From: Nemertoderma westbladi
Lineage: Eukaryota > Xenacoelomorpha > Nemertodermatida > Nemertodermatidae
Assembly (NCBI GenBank): GCA_032718475.1
Contig: JAUCBJ010005211.1
Span: 1-28,074, forward strand
DNA: 28,074 bases
Reading direction: 5' to 3'
Shown: positions 19,072-28,074 of the stretch, in pieces
How the letters are laid out: every line of letters begins with the position of its first letter
How positions within the stretch are numbered: the first letter of the stretch is position 1
Notes under the pieces: model-generated
Seen by the model: the letters and a program-made list of their open reading frames with translations, nothing else
The model's database searches: none
What the model was told of the DNA's origin: nothing
Program-made: the position numbers and the translations under genes

Positions 19072-19533
19072 GTGACCGGATGGATGGGGGGGGGGGGGGG
19101 GGGTAATGACAATACGTTCAATGAGAACGTTAATATTAATAATACCGTAGTAGATAACCCTAATAATAATGAAACATTTCTTGCAGGAAATAATGTTTTA
19201 ATAAATAATAATAATGTAAATATTGCTGCGCTGGACAACCAAAATAATTTAAATAATAATGCGAGTAGTGGTACAGTAAATAACAATATTATGAATAATC
19301 CTGGTGGAATTAATCAAAATAATCCAAGTAATAATATAACAAATCATCAGAGTGAGGCTAGTGGCAGTATAATTAGTAAAAACGTTGGGGAAATAGGTAA
19401 TTCGCCTAGTGGGGGCCTACAAGGCTCCGCGGTTGCGCAGGGAGAAACACAGGCGAATGAACCCAGGGAGAACAGAAGTAAGGTGTCGACTGGAGGGGAA
19501 CATGGGCAGGGGGGGGCGGAAGGGGCGAAGTGA
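19072..19533 (+). pseudogene. Asn-rich low-complexity reading frame of the Pao element
   Basis: A 153-codon frame with no ATG start (GTG at 19072) opens with a glycine run encoded by a G-run. It then reads as a repeated NN/NNN-rich segment (for example NVLINNNNVNIAALDNQNN, NNIMNNPGGINQNNPSNN) and ends in a Gly/Glu-rich tail. The AATAAT-type codon repeats suggest microsatellite-like expansion inside a coding region. It may be a prion-like or spacer segment of the 5' ORF, or noncoding repeat that happens to be open. Confidence 0.4.
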
Positions 19534-19955
19534 GAAGTGACAGGTGGGGGGGGGGGGGGGGGGGGGTAGGGGCTACGGGCATCCCACTGCAACGAGTTAG
19601 AGACGAAAGGGGCGGAGTGAGAAGTGACGGGTGGGGGGGGGGGTTGCTATGGGCACCCCACCGCAACCAGTTAGAGGCGAAAAGGGCAAAGTGAGAAGTA
19701 ACGGGTGGGGTAGGTGCTATGAGCAGAGCACCCCACCACAACCAGTTAGTGACGAAAAAGGGGGGGGGGGGTGGGGGCAGTAAATGCCCCACAGATGTCA
19801 ACAGGAAATGCGTGTGGTGATTCAAGTGAACCGGGGCTCCCAACGATGAAGGAGAATAGAGGGGGGGGGCAACAGATGCCCCACGAGCGTTGGCGAGAAA
19901 TGCACGTGGTGGCTTAAGTGAACCATGGCAGCCGATGATGAAGGATAGTAGAAGG
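19520..19955 (+). repeat. G-rich tandem repeats, two unit types
   Basis: Type A, about 75-85 bp, occurs three times (19520-19755). Each copy has AGTGAGAAGT-A/G-AC-GGGTGGGG, a G-run of varying length, then GGCA-CCCAC-GCAAC-AGTTAGAG-CGAAA-like sequence. Type B, about 95 bp, occurs twice (about 19758-19950): G-run, GC-A-ATGCCCCAC, then GAAATGC-CGTGGTG-TT-AAGTGAACC and GATGAAGGA. G-runs reach about 19 bases, and their exact lengths may be assembly-dependent. Confidence 0.7.
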
Positions 19956-20424
19956 GCAACGAATATCCGCGAGGCCGTACAACCTGGGCAGAGGGAGGGA
20001 CATTGATGCCGTAAGTGGCCAAACGAGAAAACGTCGAGCCCACTCGGAAGACGGAAGGAGAACAGTAGAGTTCATCCAGGAGGTCGATACAAGACCTCAT
20101 GAATGTGGATATGACGCCGAAACCAGAGGAGGTAAGGAGGAACGAGGAAATGTAGCTACGGGCAACCAGAGACGTCGAGACAGGACTGACAGCGAACCGT
20201 CGATAGTTTAACTAGAGGGGGAGAGCCAGTGGGGTCGTACTTCGGGAGATTGCCGTTGCCCCAGAGAAACACAACCTGGCGAAATATACCACACACCAGG
20301 TGAGGGGTACAGAGTGTACCGGTATGAGGATGAAGACAGAGGAAGGGAATGGAGGGAAACTTCGCGTTAGAACATAGATGCCGATCGACGATATGGTAGT
20401 CGCGGGGAGGAGATCTCTGAATAT

Positions 20425-22152
20425 TTGAGAAGATTAAACTTCGATCTGGAGGAACACAGGCAGACTGCAGGACACACTGTAGGTCTTACTGCACATAATA
20501 TAGGCCATGCTGGGAGAGATAGTGTAGGCAATAGGGTAGAGCGAATGCCGGGATTGGACCCGGAGGTCGCGGCTTACATACTGGTGAGTAGGCAGGAACC
20601 TGCTAGGCCTATACCGGTACCTGCACACCAGTATGACTATAATATGCAGGGATATAACACATACCCAGGGGAAGGGGGGGGGTATTTCAGATTGGTGTAT
20701 GGGCCCCAACATAATGACATCCACCCCAGTGCCAAATATAACATCGGTGGGGGGGGGGGGGTGAGGGTGACATTCCCCCATTACTGCATTCGCAATACAT
20801 GCAACCAAAATTAAAAACCCCGACCCCCTCAGATCCAAATAGATCGTACGACACGGAGATATGGAGGTACCATTACCCCCGATGATATATCCCACTCAGG
20901 GAAAGTCTACGAACCCGAGAGGCGAAGCACAGTCAACATCAAAGGAGCCTGCATCAGTACCATCGAGAGCACTGGAAATTCAAGCAATGGAAATGGCAAC
21001 ACGCATCGACGCGCTGAAAACTAGAATAGAGCTGCCGCCAGTGGAGCCTTTTATGTTTGATGGTAGCAAGCCGGAAGAATCTCACACATCTAACACGGAA
21101 TCTCACACAGGCGGAGTGCCTTAAATATCTAGAAGTCTATACAGGGGGCCAGCCTATGACATCGTGAGGCAATACCAAGGAATTGAAGGAGGATTCACAA
21201 TGGCGTGGAGAGCCCTGGACAGGGAATTTAGCCATCCTGTGAAGATTATCCGACAAACCTTAAGGGGAATAACATCAGGCGGACTCGCAGATAACCCTGT
21301 TAGCATCAAGACCTTCGCAAACAAAGTAGAAAAGGCACTGATAGTCTTAAAGACCCTAGATGCGCCATACGAACTCAATGCATCGAACAACATTACGACC
21401 ATAGTGCAGTCACTACTGATTTGGTTAAGGAACAAATGGAGAAAGATCGCTTTCTCCACTTGAGAGAAAAAGGGTGCGGAGCCAGGGTTGGAGGAGATGT
21501 CAAACTTCCTTAACTATGAGGCGGAGTTGATAACGGATCCAGTCTATAGTGAGGACAGTCTAGGCAAAGTACCGAAAACGGAATACAGCCAACCTAAACC
21601 GGAACATAGTGCAGCGAATGCACTTCCGAAGGTAAGGCAGTCACTACCATATGCGGCCACACAGGGGACTACAAGTCCACAGAGAGCTGGGAGTAGAGCC
21701 ACGTTGAGTAAAGTAACAACACCAATAGATACAAACCCAATACCCCCAGTAGGCCGAGTCCAAGCAACCAAAACACCAAACCGCTAGATATGAATCTAAG
21801 CGCAATACGTCAAGCGCTATATAAGGAACGCTACAATCCTGAATACAAATGTCAATTGCATAGGGTCGGTACACATAAGACCATAAACTGCAAACATTGG
21901 CATGCGTTACTTAAACAAGATCGGATAGCCTACACTGGTAAGAATGGACTATGTCATCGATGTGCAGTAGGAGGACACAGAAAGGATGAATGTCAAGAAC
22001 CACCAATCAAGACTGATGGAACTGGAGGCCAGATGATTGTGACGAGCATCATGGGAGCAAGGAGGAAGGGAACGGTACTACTCGGAGTAGTACCAGTGAG
22101 AATAATAGGAGAGAACAGGCTATCAGTTACAATGCTAATGTTGGCCAAATAA
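20425..22152 (+). pseudogene. Pao Gag region with CCHC zinc knuckle
   Basis: Five open pieces (20425-20814, 20861-21124, 21164-21463, 21488-21787, 21790-22152) in two frames. The core piece carries a segment of the Pao Gag/DUF1759 type: PVEPFMFDGSKPEE near 21038, then YDIVRQYQGIEGGFTMAWRA and IKTFANKVEKALIVLKTLDA. A one-base loss near 21150 breaks the junction between the two. At 21952-21993 a perfect C-x2-C-x4-H-x4-C knuckle (CHRCAVGGHRKDEC) gives the nucleic-acid binding site. Between 20100 and 20425 little is readable. After the knuckle the frame runs into the start of the protease region (VLLGVVPVRIIGENR) and ends TAA at 22150. Confidence 0.8.
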
Positions 22153-22535
22153 TAGAGTCGATCAACATCAACGCCAGGCAAACTACAAAGATCGAGATCG
22201 AGCAATACTGGTATCTGGACGGCATCGACTTCTCCGTACCCGAACTGGATATCCTGAAAGTGTCTCTCATGGTCATGGACTGTCCAACGGCCCATGAAAG
22301 ACTACAGACTGTATTCAGCGATAAAGATAAAGAGCGAGACCCGGTGGCCATTCTCACGCCATTCGGATGGACACTCAGTGGGCCAATTAAAACGAGGATC
22401 CCGTTTTTGCATGTCCGAATCCTCAGGGTGCATGTTCACAGGGACGATAAGGGAGATGAAGGACGAAGGAGCGGAGGAGCAACTCAAGAGGCAGCTACGG
22501 CAGGACTTCGAGAGGTTAAAGGAGACTGGGGTCAA
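22143..22535 (+). pseudogene. Pao aspartic-protease remnant
   Basis: A frame continues from 22143 with QYWYLDGIDFSVPELDIL and ends near 22395 with DPVAILTPFGWTLSGP, the C-terminal part of Pao-type retropepsin domains. The active-site block expected between VRIIGEN (in the previous piece) and this part is missing, so the catalytic Asp is gone. After 22400 the reading is broken by several frameshifts until 22538. Confidence 0.65.
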
Positions 22536-22537
22536 CC

Positions 22538-23944
22538 TTGGTGGAGGACAAGCAGGTGCAGGAGAGTGTCAGGAAGTTGATGAAGTGCGAAGGGGGGCGA
22601 TATACCATAGGGATGGTATGGAAGGAGCCGAAGGTGCCCCTACCAGACAACAAGAGGATGGTTATGACACTTCTAAAATTAAAGCAAAAGCTTAAGTGGA
22701 GCCCGGAGAAGAACGAGTATATCCATAAGACCATCAAGAAGTATGTGGATCGAGGATGGGCCGTGGAGCTACCAGTGGACAAGCCGAACACCGGCAGGAC
22801 TTAATATTTGCCACTTCATGTAGCCCTAGACCCTAAGAAGGGTAAGTTGAGGATGGTGGTAGATGCCTCTGCCAAGACGAATGGCAAGAGCCTAAATGAT
22901 TTCCTGCTAGAAGGCACCAATATTTACAACTCGGGGATAGAGGTTCTGTTAAGGTTTAGAAGTGGGAAACATGCCTTCACGTGCAATATAGAGGGCATGT
23001 TTAACCAAGTGCGGGTGACTGAGGAGGATAGCGATAGCCAACGCTTCCTGTGGTACAATGGCGACGAAGAACTGTCGGAGATACCGATGTACAACATGGT
23101 AGTGCAGAATATGGGGGCCAAGTCATCCTCATTTACCACGACTACAGCCGTAAGAGACACAGTGGAGGGCAAAGAGGGGGAGTACAGTGATAAGGCGATC
23201 GATATGATTTGACGCGAGTTCTATGTGGATGATGGAATGGGTTCTGGAAACTCAGTTCAGGAGATCCTCGACACAGGGCACGAAGTTTGCGACATCCTGA
23301 AGAAGTCAGGATTCAACTTGACGAAATTCCAGTCTAACTCTAAAGAATTCATGGAAGCCATAGAGGATAAACAACCGGAGGTAAAACTAGATAAACCTAT
23401 GACAGTAAAGGAACAAATCATGGCGGACAAGAGAGTAGAATCGCAGCAGATGGCACTAGGGGTCGTATGAAACCGGGAGACAGACGAGTTGGAATATCAA
23501 CTGGATCAGGAGGGTGCTGGGATCCATACCAAGCGAGGCTATGTGTCATACATAGCAAGGATTTACGACCCCCTAGGTCTAGCATCCCCGTTGTTAGTCA
23601 CTGGGAAGCAAATACTCATAAAAGTCTACAAGACCAAAGATGACTGGGACGCAGAGGTCCCGATAGAGATAAATAAACAGTGGGAGAAATGGACAGGGAG
23701 CCTTGAAGAAATGGGGACTTATAGCATGCCACGTGTATACTTCGCGGATGGGGACATGAGCGAGTTAGAACTACATGTGTTCTCCGATGCATCCCTGGAA
23801 GCATATGGTACTGCGCTTTATTTGGTACAGCGGAAGGGGACTCATAAGCCCAGACTTGCGTTTAGTAAAGCGAGGTTGATGCCACCGGATTCAGCATCAG
23901 TGTCGAAACTCAAGCTAGTGGCTGCAAGACAGTGGCTGCAGTGA
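22538..23944 (+). pseudogene. Pao reverse transcriptase and start of RNase H
   Basis: One frame with stops at 22802, 23210, 23468 and 23942. It carries the RT palm in order: LRMVVDASAKTNGKSLNDFL, then FRSGKHAFTCNIEGMFNQV (motif A region), and REFYVDDGM with YVDD at 23222-23233. At motif A the residue at 22985 is Asn where RT polymerases have a catalytic Asp. RNase H follows: VFSDASLEAYG with its first Asp at 23786; the acidic residue expected near 23912 is Lys (SKLKLVAA). With both changes and four stops the polymerase is inactive as read. A short region at 23500-23600 (GYVSYIARIYDPLGLASPL) is the typical RT-RNase H connector. Confidence 0.85.
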
Positions 23945-25425
23945 GAGCAACAGCGTACTTGGTGGACACGATACCAAGTATAGTAGAGATACACTACTGG
24001 ACAGATTCCGTGGTAGTACTGGGATGGTTGCATAACGAAAAGACACGTTATCCCATATTCGTGGCGAACAGAGTGGATGAGATAAGAGCAACATCGGACT
24101 TGGAGAAGTGGCACTACTGCTCAACTGACGACAATCCATCTGAAATGCTATCAAGGGTTATTGTACGCCACGCTTTCTCTAGGAAGCAGGAGTTGTGGCA
24201 GCATGGCCCGCACTTCCTGAATGATAGGTCGAAGTGGCCACCAATAAGGAAGGTAGATTCAAGTACAGAGGAAGTGATAGTGGAGGATGAGGGAGAGGAA
24301 TCGGAGGGTGAAGAAATATTTAGTCAGTTAGTTAAGGAGATTGAGGAGACGTCACCACGATCTAAGTCGATAGAGTCGTGCGAAAACCCAACAGATAGGC
24401 TGCTCAGTTACAGCTCCAGCTGGTATAAGACAAAGAAGCTAGTGGCATATCTGAGGGCCTATGGAGAATTCCTTAGGGGAGCTGGTAGAGACACCAAGAC
24501 AAAACCCACCATCGATCTGGAAGGAGCGGCTAAAGCCGTGATACGATACGAACAAAGGAAGAAATACGGAGACGAAGTAGACCGAATCAGGAAACGGCAG
24601 CATCTTTGTCAGGAAATTGAGCTCAACGCGCTGTCACTGCAACTGGATAAGTATGGGATCCTGGCCATGAACTCCAGGGTGGTGAACAACATTAGTGCCC
24701 TAATCCCACCGAAGCCAATAATAATCCCCAATAAGTCACCAATAATCCACTAGATCATATGGGACTCCCATAAGTCCATATTGCGTATTAGATGGGAAAG
24801 GAGGACACCATACGCACCACATACGCTGGGTTGCATAGAGCGCCTCATCGGAAGCTCCAAGCTGCTGATGACCAAACTCATGAATAATCACATGGTCACC
24901 GAGGATGTACTAAGGACAGTGCTGGCGAAGTGTGAGGGGATTATCAACAGCAGCCCGCTGTATCCCGAGAACGACGATCCAGAATCGCTGGATGTCCTAA
25001 CACCGGCACACCAGTTGATGGAGAGATCAGCGATGGTCGACATGCGAAACATCGACCCAGATGATACACATTCGCGTCAGAGCTGGAAGGTGGCTAAGGC
25101 GATAAGTGCAGAGTATTGGACAAGGTGTATCCAAGAGTACCTTCCAACACTGCACAAGAGGATCAAATGGAGGAATAACCAGAGGGAGCTTAGGAAGGGT
25201 GACTTGATGATTGTCACAGATGACATGATTATCAACAATCACTGGAGGTTGGCTAGGGTAGTTGATTGCTACCCCAGCGAGGACGGAAGGATTAGATCCA
25301 TGGAAGTGAGCATCGGAGGAAAGACAGGGGCCAAAGATAGGAAGACCTTCAGGAGGGCGGTAGGGAAGTGTTGCCTATTGGAGGGAACACCCTACCTAGT
25401 TGAGTCGTCCAATATATTGGACTGA
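23932..25425 (+). pseudogene. Pao RNase H end and integrase C-terminal half
   Basis: A -1 frame from the previous piece runs to 25425 with only one stop (TAG at 24751). It opens with IHYWTDSVVVLGWL, whose Asp at 24004 is an RNase H active-site residue, then DDNPSEMLSR. The linker to integrase (WYKTKKLVAYLRAYGEF) follows near 24420. The HHCC zinc finger and the first two catalytic acids of integrase are absent. The frame passes directly from SPIIH at 24750, through the TAG and a short segment (WDSHKSIL), to WERRTPYAPHTLGCIERLIG, which keeps the third catalytic residue, Glu at 24838. The C-terminus (GDLMIVTDDMI, HWRLARVVDCYPSEDGRIRS) is the DUF5641-like SH3-type domain. A deletion of roughly 200 codons is inferred. 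Confidence 0.85.
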
Positions 25426-25897
25426 TGTGGGTGGGAATGAGGGCGAGACGCCCTTCCCACACACTAAATAAAAAATAATAATAATAAAAATAAAAATAAA
25501 AATAAGTAGTAAGTAGTAGTACCAAGGTACACTTTAGGTAGACATTATGTACGTCTGATGGGTACGTATGTACCAACATACATAATATTTAGGTGTAGGT
25601 AGTTACAATTACGTACATCGGATGGGTACAAAATGTACCAACGTACCTAGTTTACATATGCACCTCAAGCCGGGTCAATGGGACCAATATTAATACATAA
25701 TACGTACTACTGTGAGCACTGACGGTGCCACGTGAGGAGTTGAGGGGGGTATGTAAGCATACCATGGTAGAAGGGTACATAGTACCATAGTGAGGATTAG
25801 GATGGGTATACACTGCGTACGTCTGATGGGCACAATGTGCCAATGTACGTAATAAATACCAGAATAAGCTGGGTCAATTGGACCAATATTAATACGG
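25426..25897. repeat. Pao 3' flank with repeated palindromic words
   Basis: After the integrase stop comes an A/T-rich run with ATAATAATAAAAATAAA. A block (C/T)GATGGG(T/C)AC...GT(A/G)CCAA(C/T)(A/G)TAC is present at about 25555, 25616 and 25824. The block AGC(C/T)GGGTCAAT(T/G)GGACC plus AATATTAATAC is present at 25668-25696 and again at 25867-25895, 199 bp apart. It may be part of a 3' LTR or a separate tandem repeat. The LINE begins at the end of the second block. No match to sequence 5' of the Pao ORFs was seen. Confidence 0.5.
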
Positions 25898-27664
25898 TTA
25901 ACACACATTAACACCAATATTAACATAAATAGAAACAACTCCTCCAAACTCCCAACTAAACTCACTGTTAAAACTGGTCTTTCTACTGAAACAATTACTG
26001 ACCCAACTTCTATTGCAGATCTATTCAATCAACACTTTTCCACTATTGGCCAATCACTAGCTAGTACAATTCCCTCTTCACCATGCAGACCAGCTCGCCA
26101 CATAAACCCGCCTCGCAATTCTTTCTCCTTAATCGAAACCTGTCCTATTGAAGTTGAATATAAACTACTACAACTAGACCCACACACTGCCTCCAATGAC
26201 CCTTTTCCAACTCGCTTACTTATTCTAGCTGCTAAGCAATTATCTCATATCCTAAGTTATCTCTTTAATATATCTATTTCCCACGGTTTTTTCCCGGACA
26301 CTTTAAAAAAAGCCAAAGTTATCCCAGTTTTTAAATCAGGTGAACACTGCGATCGAAATAATTACCGTCCCATCTCTCTCTTGCCAATTCTTAGTAAAAT
26401 TTTTGAACAATTAATTAACTCGCAGCTTCTCTCCTACATACATAAATTCTCGATCCTTTCATCCTGCCAATATGGTTTCCGCCCCAAGACTACCACCTCT
26501 CATGCCCTACTATCCGTCATTGAAAATTTACACCAGTACCTCGACAATAAAAATTATTCCTGTGTAATATATATTGATCTAAAAAAAGCGTTCGACACAA
26601 TTAACCACGATATACTTCTCCAAAAACTCTCCTGCTATGGTATCCGCGGCCTACCACTACAATTATTTTCCAGCTATCTCTCTGCTCGCACCCAATGCGT
26701 TTCTATTGGAAATAATACATCCTCCTACCTTCCTCTTAACACCGGCGTCCCTCAAGGCGCCACCTTGTCCCCCCTCCTATTCCTCCTTTACATTAACGAC
26801 CTCCCAAACGCTACCCGACTTTTCACTACGCTCTTTGCCGATGACACTACTCTATACGCCACTGGTTCGAACTTACCTCTACTAAGCGACTTTGTTAACT
26901 CTGAACTCAACACCCTCTCTGATTGGCTGTCTGATAACAAACTCTCCTTAAATCTAACCAAAACTGAATATACTATCCTTTCTAACAAACGTTTTAACCC
27001 CACAGATCTTAAAATTCAAATAAATAATACTCTTATCGATTTTAAAATCTCAACAAAATTTTTAGGTATTTCGGTTGATAATAAACTTTGCTGGAAGTCA
27101 CATATTAATTCAATAATTAAAAAAATCTCCAAAACCGGTGGTTTATTCTATAAACTCAGATACATTTTTCCATTAAATATCTTACGCCAACTATATTTTT
27201 CCCTTATCCACCCCTATCTATTATATGGTATCTTAATTTGGGGAAAAACCCATTCTTCTACGCTTAAACCCCTACGTACCAAAATTAATAAAATAATTCG
27301 TTGTATTACATTTTCTCACAGCCGTTCATCATCCAACCCTATTTACAAATCGTTATCTATTTTACCCATTGACCTTCTATACAAACATCAAACCGCCTTA
27401 CTTATGTACGACGCAAATAATAACACTATTCTTCCAACCTCCCCCATCGGTAAATTATTTAAAAAAATCTCTCATGGATATTCTACCCGCTTAGCTGCCT
27501 CTTTTGGCTTCATCGTCCCTTTAGTTAGATTAGATTCCTCCCAATGCTCTATCCGTTATCAGGGCCCAACCATCTGGAACTCGGTTCCCTCTGAAATCAA
27601 GATCAAAAATTCTAAAAACTCATTCTCAAAGGCATATAAACGACATATTCTAAATTATATTTAA
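25898..27664 (+). CDS. LINE ORF2 reverse transcriptase, 5'-truncated, intact frame
   Basis: About 588 codons without a stop. There is no native start codon, since the front is lost. Upstream of the fingers it reads TDPTSIADLFNQHFSTIG, a segment typical of CR1/Jockey-group ORF2 before the RT. The RT motifs follow: VIPVFKSGE and NNYRPISLLPILSKIFE, motif A YIDLKKAFDTINH (near 26568), motif B GVPQGATLSPLLFLLYINDL (near 26744), motif C FADD (near 26834), then NKLSLNLTKTEY and FLGISVDNKLCW. The C-terminus WNSVPSEIKI ... KAYKRHILNYI is the usual end of this group. All catalytic Asp residues are present, so only the truncation prevents autonomous activity. Low divergence (no stops) suggests a recent insertion. 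A related fragment lies at 4028-4153. Confidence 0.9.
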   Translation, partial: LTHINTNININRNNSSKLPTKLTVKTGLSTETITDPTSIADLFNQHFSTIGQSLASTIPSSPCRPARHINPPRNSFSLIETCPIEVEYKLLQLDPHTASNDPFPTRLLILAAKQLSHILSYLFNISISHGFFPDTLKKAKVIPVFKSGEHCDRNNYRPISLLPILSKIFEQLINSQLLSYIHKFSILSSCQYGFRPKTTTSHALLSVIENLHQYLDNKNYSCVIYIDLKKAFDTINHDILLQKLSCYGIRGLPLQLFSSYLSARTQCVSIGNNTSSYLPLNTGVPQGATLSPLLFLLYINDLPNATRLFTTLFADDTTLYATGSNLPLLSDFVNSELNTLSDWLSDNKLSLNLTKTEYTILSNKRFNPTDLKIQINNTLIDFKISTKFLGISVDNKLCWKSHINSIIKKISKTGGLFYKLRYIFPLNILRQLYFSLIHPYLLYGILIWGKTHSSTLKPLRTKINKIIRCITFSHSRSSSNPIYKSLSILPIDLLYKHQTALLMYDANNNTILPTSPIGKLFKKISHGYSTRLAASFGFIVPLVRLDSSQCSIRYQGPTIWNSVPSEIKIKNSKNSFSKAYKRHILNYI

Positions 27665-27698
27665 ATCTCTGATAACATAACTCTATTCCAACATACGC

Positions 27699-27774
27699 CA
27701 TGCGATAACCCCATTTATTTTTCAAGACATAACGTCCATGCGATAACCCCATTTATTTTTCAAGACATAACGTC
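27699..27774 (+). repeat. 38-bp tandem duplication in the LINE 3'UTR
   Basis: CATGCGATAACCCCATTTAT begins at 27699 and again at 27737, and both copies end AAGACATAACGTC. The two copies are identical. They fall just after the RT stop. Confidence 0.9.
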
Positions 27775-28074
27775 CTGTGTTTGAAATGATCCACCTCGGT
27801 ACTACTTAAATTGCAGCATACTGTACTCCATGAGCACTTCATTAAATTCACCCTAATCTGAGCAACAAAACGCACCCCCCCCCCCCCCCCACCCCCTCCT
27901 CCCCCACTCCTCCTACCCCCCCCCCCCCCTCCTCCCACTTATGACTTACGCATTGGCCCTGGCTCCACTAGCTCTGCTATTGCCTGCGCCTCTGCTGCCA
28001 ATATTTACTATGTTAATCTGTGCAATTCGTGTATGTTTTAGTTATAAGTGAAAGAAATATACGAATTTGAATTT
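27775..28074. other. LINE 3'UTR, C-run rich
   Basis: Two poly-C tracts with interspersed A/T lie at about 27875-27930. The final 14 bases read ACGAATTTGAATTT. No gene is seen; a minus-strand frame here is only a translation of the C-runs. Confidence 0.6.

Larger units (their letters stand above)
17958..25425 (+). mobile_element. BEL/Pao-type LTR retrotransposon, internal region, degenerate and deleted
   Basis: The order is Gag-like N-terminus, Gag with a CCHC knuckle, protease remnant, reverse transcriptase with YVDD, RNase H, integrase C-terminus. Protease placed before reverse transcriptase and the integrase last fits BEL/Pao and Gypsy; the spacing of RT and RNase H words and the integrase tail point to BEL/Pao. 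Reading switches among all three plus frames with many stops. The protease catalytic block and the front half of the integrase are missing. LTRs were not found. The region is GC-richer than its surroundings. Individual parts are listed separately. Confidence 0.85.
25898..28074 (+). mobile_element. 5'-truncated LINE (CR1/L2/Jockey group), 3' end at or past window edge
   Basis: Contains an open reverse-transcriptase frame followed by a 3'UTR with a 38-bp tandem duplication and C-runs, and ends in a short GAATTT repeat (the last 14 bases), as LINE 3' tails often do. No endonuclease domain precedes the RT; the 5' end abuts the repeated Pao flank, so this is a typical 5' truncation on insertion. 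The exact 5' junction could be anywhere from 25868, where the frame opens, to about 25930. Confidence 0.8.

Noticed and set aside
19347-19843. Minus-strand proline-rich frames
   Set aside because: They are translations of the G-rich tandem repeats on the other strand; poly-Pro arises from the G-runs.

Overview
This is a eukaryotic, almost certainly metazoan, window. It has spliced coding sequence, AT-rich introns and spacers, LINE and BEL/Pao retroelements, a piggyBac remnant and several foldback repeats. There are no bacterial features: no operons, Shine-Dalgarno sites, tRNA or rRNA. The mix of elements and frequent poly-C/poly-G runs suggest a repeat-rich, probably marine invertebrate; the species cannot be named from this sequence alone.

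Only two host genes are well supported. The first is a small two-exon ankyrin-repeat gene (1069-2209, +). Its 820-nt intron is mostly a 20-unit, 32-33 bp minisatellite, and every unit starts with a copy of the exon 1 splice donor. The second is a single-exon, 12-TM major facilitator transporter (12804-14177, +), closest in layout to the vesicular-amine/SLC18B1 type. A third, weaker candidate is an arginine/serine-rich first exon on the minus strand (83-295), overlapping a 48-bp minisatellite at the window edge.

The rest is mobile and repeat DNA. From left to right: a MITE-like inverted repeat (737-891); nested inverted repeats at 3115-5195 with a LINE reverse-transcriptase scrap in the loop; degenerate ~160-bp repeats (5600-6130); a 1.43-kb piggyBac-type element with TTAA duplications and a decayed transposase C-terminus (6591-8026); just beyond it, a decayed minus-strand gene joining a SAP DNA-binding domain to a Ulp1/C48 protease-like domain that has lost its catalytic Cys (8045-9552), probably a transposon protein; a second LINE remnant (12046-12710); a 0.95-kb foldback element (15094-16041); a long, broken, internally deleted BEL/Pao retrotransposon (17958-25425); and a 5'-truncated LINE with an intact reverse-transcriptase frame (25898-28074), abutting the 3' flank of the Pao copy.

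The elements are nested and of different ages. The LINE at the right end looks young, with no stops over about 590 codons. The Pao copy has many frameshifts and catalytic substitutions. The SAP/C48 gene carries internal stops. The points most worth following are the splice-donor minisatellite, the catalytically dead SAP-C48 protein, and the long foldback arms.
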